Assembly: GCA_945882315.1 (NCBI GenBank)
Contig: CAMCWB010000005.1
Location: 30,006-94,005 of the forward strand
Direction: 5' to 3'
Source of the DNA: Bauldia litoralis
GTDB taxonomy: Bacteria; Pseudomonadota; Alphaproteobacteria; Rhizobiales; Kaistiaceae
Length of the DNA: 64,000 bases
Position 1 is the first letter of the stretch; every line of letters starts with the position of its first letter. The notes under the pieces are model-generated. The model had not been told where the DNA came from. It saw only the letters and a program-made list of their open reading frames with translations, and did not search any database. The position numbers and the translations under genes are program-made. Of this stretch, positions 1 to 9,923 are shown piece after piece.

Positions 1-1
1 G

Positions 2-106
2 CTCGACCGTGCCTTTGCCGGGCTCTTCGCGCGGCCGTTCCGGGCCTTCGTGCTCGGCAAGGACCGCGTCTATGCAGTGGCGCGGACCGTGCTCCGGCAC
101 GGGTGA
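2..106 (+). CDS. C-terminal end of an unidentified protein (partial)
   Basis: An open frame runs from the left window edge to a TGA at 104-106 and encodes 34 residues ending in VYAVARTVLRHG. The GC-rich codon use fits a real coding tail, and the next sequence is an intergenic palindromic repeat, which usually follows a gene end here. The fragment is too short and too low in recognisable motifs to assign a family. The gene body lies outside the window. Confidence 0.45.
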   Translation, partial: LDRAFAGLFARPFRAFVLGKDRVYAVARTVLRHG

Positions 107-118
107 GCTAACCCGAAT

Positions 119-219
119 ACTCCGCTCATTCCCGCGCTACGCGGGAATCCAGCGCCACGACAAAGGCTGCGAATTGGCGCCCCTGGATCCCCGCTTTCGC
201 GGGGACGAGCGGATGGGGA
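119..219. repeat. Dispersed intergenic palindromic repeat, family 1 (full copy)
   Basis: The unit begins CTCCGCTCATTCCCGCG and ends GGACGAGCGGATGGGG, so its ends are inverted (CCGCTCAT against a variant of ATGAGCGG). It contains two internal hairpins of the type CCCGCG-N-CGCGGG. A second full copy lies at 17006-17105 and a right-arm fragment at 9846-9881. It sits between the 3' ends of the partial gene to the left and the minus-strand TIGR02186 gene, a convergent junction where it could act as a bidirectional terminator. That role is inferred from position. Confidence 0.75.
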
Positions 220-245
220 GAGATCCGCCCAATGGCCTCGGGCTT

Positions 246-1019
246 CTAATCGCGCCGGAAGACGACGCCGCCGAGCCAGCCGGTGAAGAGCGCCAGGACG
301 ACGCAGACGACGCCGTAGACGAAGGATTTCTCGCGCGAGAAGACCGACAGATATTGCTCGAATCCGGTCTTGGAAATGCGGAAGGATTCGTCGGCTTGGG
401 CCAGCAGCGCACCATCGGCGAAGAGGAAGACACGGACGGTGTAGAAACCGACCGGGGCGTTGGCCGGCACCCAGACCGTCGTCCGGAAGACGCTGTCGCC
501 GATGAAGGTGACGCTGTCCTGCTGCTCGCTATAGAGGCCGGCATTCTGCTTGATGCGCAGGAAGGCCTCGCGGAATTCGGCGGCGGCGGGATCGTTGGCC
601 TGCGGGCGGCCGCGATAATCGAACCGGCTGTTGGCGAAGCCCAGCCGGTACCGTTCGAGGACCAGCTTCTCCGCCAGGTCGTCGATGTTGCCGCTGGCGT
701 TAACCGTATAGAAGGACGGCGCCGCGAGGATCGTCTCGGAATCGGTGTTCGCCCAGACGCCGAGAATGCGGTCCTTGCGCCGGGCGATGACCGATTCCGG
801 CGGGCCCTGCACCAGCGTCGCGACCTGATAATGACCGCTCCGCGACACCGACTGCGCATCGCGCTCGATGACGCCGAAGAGCGTGATCGGCGCACCGGTG
901 AAATTGGAGCTGATCTTCACTTCGGCGGTCGAGAGGGCGATCGTCATGTGCTCGGCCACGGCCGGGCCCGCGGCAAGCGCGCCCGCGACCACCGCGAGGA
1001 GGACGGACCGGCGCATCAC
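246..1019 (-). CDS. TIGR02186 family membrane-anchored protein
   Basis: This 257-residue protein has an N-terminal signal peptide (residues 1-22, ending AVAEH) and a C-terminal membrane helix (about residues 230-254) with a short RRD tail. The bulk would therefore be periplasmic. It matches the alphaproteobacterial TIGR02186 family, whose start resembles the HMTIALSTAEVKISSNFTG stretch seen here. The start codon overlaps the stop of the upstream TauE/SafE exporter gene by four bases, so the two are translationally coupled, a pairing common in this class. The molecular function of the family is not established. A role supporting anion or sulfite export is inferred from the neighbour only. Confidence 0.85.
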   Translation of the reverse strand: MMRRSVLLAVVAGALAAGPAVAEHMTIALSTAEVKISSNFTGAPITLFGVIERDAQSVSRSGHYQVATLVQGPPESVIARRKDRILGVWANTDSETILAAPSFYTVNASGNIDDLAEKLVLERYRLGFANSRFDYRGRPQANDPAAAEFREAFLRIKQNAGLYSEQQDSVTFIGDSVFRTTVWVPANAPVGFYTVRVFLFADGALLAQADESFRISKTGFEQYLSVFSREKSFVYGVVCVVLALFTGWLGGVVFRRD

Positions 1020-1945
1020 AGCCCGGCTCCGAAAAGCAGGGTAATGGTGAAGCGCTCATCCGGCGTCGCGACGAGGCCGACGAGGAAGCGGACCGCGACG
1101 GCGATGACAAGCAGCGCCAGCATGGCGCGGAGATGATCGCCGCGGAGGTTCTGGCCGATGCGGGCGCCGAACTGGGCGCCGATGACGCCGCCGACCATCA
1201 GGATGACGGCGAGCACGAAATCGACCGACTGGTTGGTCATCGCATGCAGCACGGTCGCGACCGACATGGTGCCGACGATCTGCACCAGCGAGGTGCCGAT
1301 GACGACATTGGTCGGCACGCGCAGCAGGTAGATCAGCGCCGGCACCATGATGAAGCCGCCGCCGATGCCGAGCAGCGTACCGAGGAAACCGATGCCGATG
1401 CCGATCAGCACCACCGGGATGACGCTGATGTAGAGCTTCGAGCGCTTGAAGCGCATCTTGAAGGGCAGGCCGTGCAGCCAGGTATGCTGGCCCGGACGCC
1501 GAAGCGGCGCCGGGCGACCGCGGCGCGCGTTGAAGATCGAGCGGATCGACTCGTTCAGCATCAGCCCGCCGATGAGGCCGAGAAAGGTCACGTAGGCGAG
1601 CGCGACGATGAGATCGAGCTGGCCGAGGCGGCGGAGAAGATCGAAGACGACGACACCGATGCTGGAGCCCATGACGCCGGAGACGACCAGCACCATCGCC
1701 AGCTTCATGTCGATCATGTTGCGGCGCCAGTAGGCGAGCGCGCCGGACGCCGAGGAGGCGACGATCTGCGGCGCGACGCTCGCCACCGCAACGACGGGTG
1801 GAATGCCGGAGAAGATGAGGAGCGGCGTCAGGAGAAAGCCGCCGCCGACGCCGAACAGGCCCGAGAGGAAGCCCACGGCTCCCCCCATGCCGAAGATGAC
1901 GAACATGTTGACCGAAAGCTCGGCGATGGGGAGGTAGATCAACAC
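1016..1945 (-). CDS. TauE/SafE family sulfite/organosulfonate exporter
   Basis: The 309-residue product is a polytopic inner-membrane protein with the duplicated glycine-rich signature of the TauE/SafE family: GGAVGFLSGLFGVGGGFLLT near the N-terminus and IGIGFLGTLLGIGGGFIMVP in the second half. Family members export sulfite, sulfoacetate or related anions, but the substrate cannot be read from the sequence. A basic loop (about residues 140-165) separates the two halves. The GTG at 1943-1945 gives the usual start MLIYLPIAELSVN; no strong ribosome site precedes it. The gene overlaps the TIGR02186 gene and probably forms a two-gene operon with it. Confidence 0.88.
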   Translation of the reverse strand: MLIYLPIAELSVNMFVIFGMGGAVGFLSGLFGVGGGFLLTPLLIFSGIPPVVAVASVAPQIVASSASGALAYWRRNMIDMKLAMVLVVSGVMGSSIGVVVFDLLRRLGQLDLIVALAYVTFLGLIGGLMLNESIRSIFNARRGRPAPLRRPGQHTWLHGLPFKMRFKRSKLYISVIPVVLIGIGIGFLGTLLGIGGGFIMVPALIYLLRVPTNVVIGTSLVQIVGTMSVATVLHAMTNQSVDFVLAVILMVGGVIGAQFGARIGQNLRGDHLRAMLALLVIAVAVRFLVGLVATPDERFTITLLFGAGL

Positions 1946-1989
1946 GGATTAAGAATCGATCGCGGCGGCGCGCGCTCCTTGTTCGACTT

Positions 1990-2008
1990 GAGCGCGCAAA
2001 ACGCGCTC
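1990..2008 (-). terminator. Hairpin downstream of the podJ-like gene
   Basis: A 7-bp perfect stem (GAGCGCG / CGCGCTC) with a five-base loop lies 86 bases after the podJ-like stop and 45 bases before the TauE start, both on the minus strand. It has no clear U-tract, so intrinsic termination is plausible but not shown. Confidence 0.3.
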
Positions 2009-2093
2009 GGGCGAGTGCCGGAAATTGCGGCGGATAAAGCGCCGCCGGTTCGCGGCTGTCAACGCGAAACGACCGTTCCCGGCCGGAATCCGG

Positions 2094-5000
2094 TCAGGTC
2101 GACGGGGTGGCGAGCGCGGTGGCGAGATCGGCACTGATCTGTCCCGTCTCCGACAGTCCGATCGTGCGCTGGAAAGCGCGGACCGCCTCCGTCGTCTTCG
2201 GGCCCTCGAAGCCATCCGCCGGACCGGGGTCGTAGCCCTGCTCGGCAAGGAGCGTCTGGATCTTCTTGACCAGCGCGCTGCCATCGGCCTCGGTGACGCC
2301 GGCCGTGGCGTCTTTCCAGCCGCCGGCGGGCGTCGCCGCGGTGTTGGCCTCGGTGATCACGGGCGTGGCGCGCCAGGCCGTGGTGGTGGCCCGCGCCCGC
2401 GTGAGATCGTCGGGCGACAGGGCCTTGGCGACCTCGTCCCGGCGGACGCCGGCATCCTTGTCGCCGGGCGCTGCCGCGACGGCGAACCACTTGTAGGATT
2501 CGACGAGATCCTGGGGCGTACCGAGGCCGCGGGCATACAGCACGCCGAGATTATACTGGCTGTCCTTGATGCCGTAATTGGCGGCGGCGAGGAACCATTC
2601 GAAGGCCTTGTTCTGGTCCGGGGCGCCGTCGACGCCCTGGCTCATCATCACCGCCAGATTGTGCATGGCGCCGACATTGCCCTGGTCGGCGGCGTGCTGG
2701 TACCAGACGACGGCGGTGGCGAGATCCTTCTTCACGCCCTGGCCGCGCTCATAAAGGCTGCCGAGACGGTATTGGGCGACGGCGAGGCCGGATTCGGCGG
2801 CCTTGCGGTACCAGTCGGCCGCCATGGCGAGATCGGGCCGGGTTCCGTTGCCTTCGGCATAGCGCGCGGCGACCTCGAAGGCGGCAGCCGGATCGCCGGC
2901 AGCGGCGGCCTGGCGAAGCCGCGCCGGGCCGATGGCGGGCTCGGCCTGGGACGCCGCCTGGGAAGCAACAAGAGCGGGCGCCTCAGTTGCGGCAACAGCC
3001 GGCGCGGACGGCGCGGCCTCGGCGCGTTCGAAGGCGGATGGCGACGGCGCCACCGGCTCGTCGCCGAAGCGGCTGTCGAATTGCTCCGGCGCCGCGAAGG
3101 CAATCGCCGCGCCGGGGTCGGCGGTGGGCGGCACCATGGCGGCGTTGCTGATCCTCGGCATGGCGACATCGGCCGAGGCCGGCAAGGCCGCAACCAGCAT
3201 CGGGAGCGGCGGCGGCGCGGCCCGGAGGGCGACGGGCGCGGGCGCGGCGGCGCGGGCCTGGTGCTGTCCGTCGCGATCGCCAAAATACTGGATCGCCGAG
3301 ATCGCCAGCACGAGTGCGGCGGCGGCGAGCAGGAGCGGACGCTTGCGATTGCGGATCGCCTGGCCGATGCGGGCGAAAGTGCTCTGCTTCTCTTCCACGG
3401 CTTCCTCCTCCCCGTCCATTTCTGTAGCGGCCTCGGCGGCCGCTGCCTGCGCAGCGCGGCGGGCCGCGGCAATGAAATCGGCCTTGCGATCGGATTTCTT
3501 GTCGTGATCGCCGCTGGTGGCGCTCCGCGCCAGCTCGCGAAGCGCGGCGAGGTCGGGCTTGCCGGAGCCGGGCTCGAGCGGGCGATGGTCTTGCGGCGGC
3601 CGCGGCGTGGCACGCACGGCCGGCAGCAGGGAGGGCGCCTCGGCGCGCAGCGGCGCTTCGACGCCATAGGTGCCGGTGGCACGGGCCGGCTCGCGCATCG
3701 ACAGCGCCTCCGGCTCGGTCGAATCCTGTTCGAGCTTGGTGAGCCGGTCGACGACGCGGGCCAGCGTCTCGTGGACCGAGCCCAGCGTCTCCTTCGTCCG
3801 CGTATCGGCTTCGCCAGCGGCCGAGCGGATGTTTTCGAGGTCGTCCTTGAGGGCGCGGACGAGCGGGCTGTCGCCAGCCGGGGCCGCCATGTCGCGGACC
3901 GCCTCGCGGGCGGCTAGCCGCGCCGCCTCGACCGATTCGCCGCGATTGTCGGTCAGGTAGCGCTGGAGCTGGGCGAGATTCTCCTCGACCTGCTTCAGGG
4001 TCTGGGTGCGCGGCATCGAGCGCTCGATCTCCGAGGCGAGATGCGCGACCTGCGCTTCCAGTTCGGCGATCCCCTGCCCGTCGCCGGCCGAGGTCGTCGC
4101 GGTGTCGAGGCGCCGGGCGAGTTCGGCGATCTGGTTCTCGATGTGGTCGACGCGAACCGGCTTCTGGCCGGCGATGTCGCGGCGCACCGCACCGATCTCG
4201 GCCTTGATGTCATCAAGCGCGGCAGCCGGGTCGCGGCGGCCGGAATCGAGCCGCTCGATACGATCGAGGACCTCGGCGAAGCGATCCTGCAGGGCCGACA
4301 GCGCATCGTTGGGCGAGGTCCTGCCGAGGAACGCGTCGATACGGCCGGCGATATCGTCGATGCGCGATTCAAGCCGTGCCACGGCATCGGAACCGCCACC
4401 GCGCATGGCAGCGGCATTGGCGGTGCTGAGCGCGGCCTCGATGCCGCGTGCCAGCTCGGCGACGCGCATTTCGAGGCGGGCGATGGCGCGCGGGCTGTCG
4501 GCAGCCTCGAGCGCCCGGCGCACGGAACCGATCTCGCTGCCGAGGACGTCGAGACGATCGCGGTCCGGCAGGCGGCCGGTCAGCTCGCTGAGGCCATCGG
4601 CGAGGCGATCGAGCCCGGCGGAATCGATCGCCGAGCGCAGCTCGCCGAATTCGTCATGCATGCGGCGAAGAAGGTCGCGTTCACCCGGCAGGGCGGCGGT
4701 GAGCGTCTCGATACGGTCGGCAAGTTCGACCAGCGCATCGCGCTCGGCCTCGCCGCGATGCGGCGCGGCAAAGCCGTCGGCAAGCGCGGCGATGTCGGCG
4801 CGCAGTGCGGCGACCGCGGCGACGACGGCGTCGCCGTCATGCCGGCTGTCCTCGCGACGGATGCTCCGCGGCTCGTCGATCTCGTCGATCGACCGCTGGC
4901 GCGCCGAGATTTCGGCAATGACCGAGGCGAGATCGGAGCCGGCGCTTCTCGTCGGACGCGGCGCCTGCGCTGCCGGGCGGGCGGCGGCGAGCCGCGTCTT

Positions 5001-5702
5001 GGCCTGGTCGATATGCGCTTCGAGGGATTGCAGCGTCGCATCGAGCGCCGCGGCACGGCCCGACGGCTTGTCGGCGCCCTGCGCCAAAAGCGAATCGAGA
5101 CGCGCCTTGATGGTGTCGAGCTTGGTCGAGGGATCTTCGGCGGGCTGCGGCTTCGGCCTCGCGATGGAGGTCAGCCGCGCATCGAGATCGCGGATGGCGG
5201 TCGAGACGCGCTCGAGGCCGCTGTCGCGGCCGGCATCGCGCGTCACCCTGCCGGCACGGGCGCGCAGGCCTTCGATGGAGCTCCGCGCCGTCTCGTCGGT
5301 GTTGTCGATATCGCGCGAGAGCTGGTCGACGATCGAGGCGACGCCCTTCAGCGAGTTCGAGCGCCCGGCGTCGCGGCGGCCGCTGGCGGCACCAAGCCGC
5401 GTTTCGATCTCGTCGAGGCGGCCCTGGAGCCCGGAAAGGGCGCTCCGCGAATTCTCGTCCATGGCGCGGATGCGGCGGGTCAGGCGTTCGACCGCGTCGG
5501 CGACGGCGCTCGCCTCGACATCGTCGTCGTCGTCCTGGTCGTCATCCTCGGGAGCGCTGGCGCGATCGGCCGCGGCCTGCTTTGCGATGAGGTCGTTCAG
5601 CCATTCGGAGACGCTGAGGCCCGACCGGCGTGCTGCTACACGCGCCGCTTCGCGTATTTCATCGTCGATGCCTCTAATGCTCCACGGCACGCCCGATTTC
5701 AT
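2094..5702 (-). CDS. podJ: PodJ-like polar organizer: coiled coil, membrane helix, Sel1 repeats, peptidoglycan-binding domain
   Basis: The protein has about 1202 residues when started at the ATG at 5702. The N-terminus MKSGVPWSIRGIDDEIREA, followed by AARRSGLSVSEWLN, is the conserved start of alphaproteobacterial PodJ proteins. A long charged, Ala/Arg/Glu-rich coiled-coil region (about residues 40-720) follows, then one membrane helix (about 785-806), a Pro/Ala-rich linker, Sel1-type repeats (about 920-1080, with AADWYRKAAESG, AVVWYQHAADQG and AFEWFLAAANYG), and a C-terminal peptidoglycan-binding domain (about 1137-1195, AEQGYDPGPADGFEGPKTTE). PodJ marks a cell pole and recruits development and motility factors; the C-terminal part is periplasmic. 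An upstream in-frame start would add 23 basic residues not typical of the family, so it was not used. Confidence 0.85.
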   Translation of the reverse strand: MKSGVPWSIRGIDDEIREAARVAARRSGLSVSEWLNDLIAKQAAADRASAPEDDDQDDDDDVEASAVADAVERLTRRIRAMDENSRSALSGLQGRLDEIETRLGAASGRRDAGRSNSLKGVASIVDQLSRDIDNTDETARSSIEGLRARAGRVTRDAGRDSGLERVSTAIRDLDARLTSIARPKPQPAEDPSTKLDTIKARLDSLLAQGADKPSGRAAALDATLQSLEAHIDQAKTRLAAARPAAQAPRPTRSAGSDLASVIAEISARQRSIDEIDEPRSIRREDSRHDGDAVVAAVAALRADIAALADGFAAPHRGEAERDALVELADRIETLTAALPGERDLLRRMHDEFGELRSAIDSAGLDRLADGLSELTGRLPDRDRLDVLGSEIGSVRRALEAADSPRAIARLEMRVAELARGIEAALSTANAAAMRGGGSDAVARLESRIDDIAGRIDAFLGRTSPNDALSALQDRFAEVLDRIERLDSGRRDPAAALDDIKAEIGAVRRDIAGQKPVRVDHIENQIAELARRLDTATTSAGDGQGIAELEAQVAHLASEIERSMPRTQTLKQVEENLAQLQRYLTDNRGESVEAARLAAREAVRDMAAPAGDSPLVRALKDDLENIRSAAGEADTRTKETLGSVHETLARVVDRLTKLEQDSTEPEALSMREPARATGTYGVEAPLRAEAPSLLPAVRATPRPPQDHRPLEPGSGKPDLAALRELARSATSGDHDKKSDRKADFIAAARRAAQAAAAEAATEMDGEEEAVEEKQSTFARIGQAIRNRKRPLLLAAAALVLAISAIQYFGDRDGQHQARAAAPAPVALRAAPPPLPMLVAALPASADVAMPRISNAAMVPPTADPGAAIAFAAPEQFDSRFGDEPVAPSPSAFERAEAAPSAPAVAATEAPALVASQAASQAEPAIGPARLRQAAAAGDPAAAFEVAARYAEGNGTRPDLAMAADWYRKAAESGLAVAQYRLGSLYERGQGVKKDLATAVVWYQHAADQGNVGAMHNLAVMMSQGVDGAPDQNKAFEWFLAAANYGIKDSQYNLGVLYARGLGTPQDLVESYKWFAVAAAPGDKDAGVRRDEVAKALSPDDLTRARATTTAWRATPVITEANTAATPAGGWKDATAGVTEADGSALVKKIQTLLAEQGYDPGPADGFEGPKTTEAVRAFQRTIGLSETGQISADLATALATPST

Positions 5703-5820
5703 CGTCCGACCCCTCGCCGCAACTCTATCGGCAGCCCTCACCCGGCGGACCGCCCGGCCGATGGCAGACACAAGGGAATCGCGTCTGTTTCGACCTCGCC
5801 AAAGACTTCTGCCAACATGG

Positions 5821-5876
5821 TAAACAAGCCGTTAACCAGCGGCCGTCCCGGCCCGAAATCGGCACGGCGCGTTAAC
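5821..5876. promoter_or_regulatory. Possible CtrA-type sites between podJ and the acyl-CoA dehydrogenase gene
   Basis: In the divergent 270-base region, TAAA-CAAGCCG-TTAAC (5821-5836) matches the CtrA consensus TTAA-N7-TTAAC with one mismatch, and a second GTTAAC half-site lies at 5871-5876. In Caulobacter, podJ expression is controlled by cell-cycle regulators, so a site about 120 bases upstream of the podJ-like start is sensible. This is a short motif and could be chance. Confidence 0.35.
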
Positions 5877-5972
5877 GATTTTTCGCCGCTGCCCTGGCCG
5901 CGACGGACACTATTCGGTCATCCCCGTTCGGCTATGGTCGGACGAGAGAAGAAACCAAGGGCGGAGGCTCCA

Positions 5973-7766
5973 TTGCCGATCTACAAGGCTCCGGTCGAGG
6001 AAACGCTTTTCCTCCTCAACGACGTCCTCGGCATCGGCCGCTACGCCAACCTGCCCGGTTTTGCTGACGCGACGCCCGACACCGTCGAGGCGGTGCTTTC
6101 CGAAGGCGCCAAATTCGCCGAGGAGGTCCTCGCCCCGCTCAACCGAAGCGGCGATGTCGAGGGCTGCACACGCCACGACGACGGCAGCGTCACGACCCCG
6201 GCCGGCTTCAAGGACGCCTACAGGAGTTTTGCCGAGGGTGGCTGGATCGGCCTTTCCGGCGATCCGGAATTCGGCGGCCAGGGCCTGCCCTATGTCGTCG
6301 CCGCGGCGATCAACGAATTCGTGACCTCGGCCAACATGGCCTTCGGCATGTATCCCGGGCTGACGCAGGGCGCCGTCACCGCGCTGACTTTCCACGGCAG
6401 CGACGAACAGAAGAAGCTCTATCTGCCGAAACTCACCACCGGCGAATGGACCGGGACGATGAACCTGACGGAGCCGCAGGCCGGCACCGATCTCGGGCTC
6501 ATCCGAACCAGCGCCCGGCCGAACGAGGACGGCTCCTTCGCGATCACCGGCTCGAAGATCTTCATTTCGAGCGGCGAGCACGATCTCGCGCCGAACATCG
6601 TCCATCTCGTGCTGGCCCGCGTCGAAGGCTCGCCGGAAGGCACCAAGGGCATCTCGCTCTTCGTCGTGCCGAAATTCATTCCAACCGCCGATGGCGGCAT
6701 CGGGGCGCGCAACCCTGTCGAATGCGGCGCCATCGAGAAGAAGATGGGCATCCACGGCAACGCCACCTGCGTCATGAATTATGACGGCGCCACCGGCTGG
6801 CTGGTCGGCGAGAAGGACAAGGGCCTGCGCGCCATGTTCACGATGATGAACGAGGCGCGGCTCGGCGTCGCCATCCAGGGCCTGGCGCTTTCCGAAGTGG
6901 CCGGCCAGAACGCCGTCGCCTATGCGCGCGACCGCCGGCAGGGACGCGCCATCAGCGGCGTCAAGGATCTCACCGCCAGCGCCGACCCGATCATCGTCCA
7001 TCCCGACATCATGCGCACGCTCGTCGCGATCCGCGGCTTCAACCTGGCGGCGCGTGGGCTAACGCTTTCGGCAGCGCTCGCCGCCGACATCGTCCGGCGC
7101 TCGCCCGACGCGGCGGAACGGCAGGCCGCCGACGACCGGCTCGGCCTGCTGACGCCGGTGCTGAAGGGCATGATCACCGATCGCGGCTTCGACAATGCGG
7201 TGGCGGCGCAGCAGGTCTATGGCGGCCACGGCTATATCGCCGAGAACGGCGTCGAGCAGTTCGTGCGCGATGCCCGTATCGCCATGATCTATGAAGGCGC
7301 CAACGGCATCCAGGCGCTCGACCTGGTCGGCCGCAAGCTCGCCAAGGATGGCGGGCGCGCCATCATGGCGTGGTTCAAGGACGTCGGCGACTTCATCAAG
7401 GACAACAGCGCCGACGAGGCGCTGGCGCCCTTCGTCAGGCCGCTCAAGGCAGCACTCGGCGACCTCGAAAAGGCGACGCAATGGTTCGTCGCCAATGCGC
7501 TCGCCAATCCCGACAATGCCGGCGCCGGCGCGACCGACTACATGCATCTCTTCGGCCTCGTCGCGATCGGCCATATGTGGGGCCTGATCGCCAAGGCCGC
7601 GACGCCGAAGATCGCGTCGGGAGACCCACAGGCCGCGAAGCTCGCCCAGGACCTTTCGGTCGGCCGCGCCTATGTCGAGCGGGCGCTGCCGGAAACGGCA
7701 CTGCGACTCGCCAGGATCACGGCCGGCGCCGACCGGCTGATGGCGGTGCCGGCGACTGCCCTCTAA
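5973..7766 (+). CDS. Acyl-CoA dehydrogenase (long family with C-terminal extension)
   Basis: This 597-residue FAD enzyme would introduce the 2,3-double bond into acyl-CoA, the first step of beta-oxidation. The start MPIYKAPVEETLFLLNDV is typical of the approximately 600-residue proteobacterial acyl-CoA dehydrogenases. Seen motifs are MNLTEPQAGTDLG in the middle domain and QVYGGHGYIAENGVEQ with IYEGANGIQALDL, where the Glu is the likely catalytic base. The C-terminal 130 residues form the extra helical domain of this subgroup. The TTG at 5973 is chosen because GGAGG lies at 5963-5967, five bases upstream; an ATG at 5934 has no ribosome site and adds a non-conserved basic stretch. It leads the thiolase and FadB-type genes. 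Confidence 0.9.
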   Translation: MPIYKAPVEETLFLLNDVLGIGRYANLPGFADATPDTVEAVLSEGAKFAEEVLAPLNRSGDVEGCTRHDDGSVTTPAGFKDAYRSFAEGGWIGLSGDPEFGGQGLPYVVAAAINEFVTSANMAFGMYPGLTQGAVTALTFHGSDEQKKLYLPKLTTGEWTGTMNLTEPQAGTDLGLIRTSARPNEDGSFAITGSKIFISSGEHDLAPNIVHLVLARVEGSPEGTKGISLFVVPKFIPTADGGIGARNPVECGAIEKKMGIHGNATCVMNYDGATGWLVGEKDKGLRAMFTMMNEARLGVAIQGLALSEVAGQNAVAYARDRRQGRAISGVKDLTASADPIIVHPDIMRTLVAIRGFNLAARGLTLSAALAADIVRRSPDAAERQAADDRLGLLTPVLKGMITDRGFDNAVAAQQVYGGHGYIAENGVEQFVRDARIAMIYEGANGIQALDLVGRKLAKDGGRAIMAWFKDVGDFIKDNSADEALAPFVRPLKAALGDLEKATQWFVANALANPDNAGAGATDYMHLFGLVAIGHMWGLIAKAATPKIASGDPQAAKLAQDLSVGRAYVERALPETALRLARITAGADRLMAVPATAL

Positions 7767-7818
7767 GCCTTCGGCCGGACAGGCCTATATAAAGACGACA
7801 GCCCACCGAGGACGACCC

Positions 7819-9027
<1,209 letters not shown>

Positions 9028-9029
9028 CG

Positions 9030-9827
9030 ATGGCGGTTGAGGGGAATGTTCTGGATGTCGATGAAGAAGATTTCTATCTCGACTTTCGTCGCGATATCGA
9101 CCGAACGTTTGGCGTTAAGCTCACAGATGAGGAAGTTGGTACTTTCGAAACGGTGGGTGACGTCTTCGCGGTCGTTCGAAGCCGTTTGAACGGTATCGAA
9201 CGTAGTGATGCACTGCCTTGTTTGACAGCTGCCACCTTCTACGCGCTTCGGCGCGCATTGCTGGTGCACAATCCAGGTGCCAATACGTCACCGAAAAGCC
9301 TGTTAGGCGATTCCATCACGGCCAAAAATCCAAAGAAGGTTTGGCGCGACCTAGAAGAACATTCACAGCTTAGTCTGCCATCGCTGCAGCCGACGAAAGC
9401 GAGCGAGATCGTTGCGCTGATGATGGTGATCATCTCCGTATTGATCGGCGGTTTTATTGCACTTGAACATTTGAGCATCGATTTTGAACGCATTACAGCG
9501 TTCCTCGCTCTGGGACTGCTCGGCAACATGGCCCTGGCCCTCTTCGTCAGCTTGATGGCTGGACTTGTGCTGGCTTGCGTTACGTCAGCTTTGGGTCCGA
9601 AAGAGATTCCGAAAGAAATCAAGACGGTCGGCGATCTGGCCGAAGCTACCGCCAAACTGAATCTCAGTAGCTACGCCAAACGATTTGGTGCTGTCCGAAA
9701 TCGGGATGTCTGGGCGTCGCTAGTCTGGATCATCCAGGAATTTGGGTGGCCGAAGATTCCCATCAACGCGGATACGCGCTTCTTTCCGAAGAAGTTGGAC
9801 CCACCCGACTGGTTGAAGTCACGATGA
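9030..9827 (+). CDS. Unknown membrane protein with ACP-like fragments flanking two transmembrane helices
   Basis: The product has 265 residues and I cannot name its family. Residues 12-53 ([27 protein letters not shown]) resemble helices II-IV of an acyl carrier protein but lack the phosphopantetheine Ser. Residues 62-110 ([12 protein letters not shown], then SPKSLLGDS) and 226-251 ([14 protein letters not shown], then INADTRFF) resemble the helix I-loop part. TVGD occurs twice (41-44 and 199-202). Two hydrophobic segments lie at about 125-146 and 157-187. The gene starts two bases after the thiolase stop and is visibly AT-richer than its neighbours (27 of 60 bases are G or C in 9061-9120), so it looks like a later insertion into the beta-oxidation cluster. 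Confidence 0.8.
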   Translation: MAVEGNVLDVDEEDFYLDFRRDIDRTFGVKLTDEEVGTFETVGDVFAVVRSRLNGIERSDALPCLTAATFYALRRALLVHNPGANTSPKSLLGDSITAKNPKKVWRDLEEHSQLSLPSLQPTKASEIVALMMVIISVLIGGFIALEHLSIDFERITAFLALGLLGNMALALFVSLMAGLVLACVTSALGPKEIPKEIKTVGDLAEATAKLNLSSYAKRFGAVRNRDVWASLVWIIQEFGWPKIPINADTRFFPKKLDPPDWLKSR

Positions 9828-9845
9828 TGCCCGGCTCTTCGCCCT

Positions 9846-9881
9846 TGGGTCCCCGTTTTCGCGGCGATGAGCGGATGGGGA
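9846..9881. repeat. Right-arm fragment of palindromic repeat family 1
   Basis: The stretch GGGTCCCCGTTTTCGCGG followed by CGATGAGCGGATGGGG matches the right half of the repeats at 119-219 and 17006-17105. The left arm is missing. It lies between the ACP-like ORF and the FadB-type gene, consistent with rearrangement at the 3' boundary of the inserted ORF. Confidence 0.6.
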
Positions 9882-9923
9882 CGCGTTGTTCGAATTTCAA
9901 ACTGATGCCGTAGGAGAGCGATC

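Noticed and set aside
4006..5823. Plus-strand open frames of more than 600 codons antisense to podJ
   Set aside because: They are shadows of a GC-rich coding strand: composition is Arg/Ser/Ala-rich without domains, whereas the minus-strand frame has PodJ, Sel1 and peptidoglycan-binding motifs.
5934..5972. ATG start for the acyl-CoA dehydrogenase
   Set aside because: It has no ribosome site and adds a basic stretch absent from the family; the TTG at 5973 has GGAGG at the right distance.
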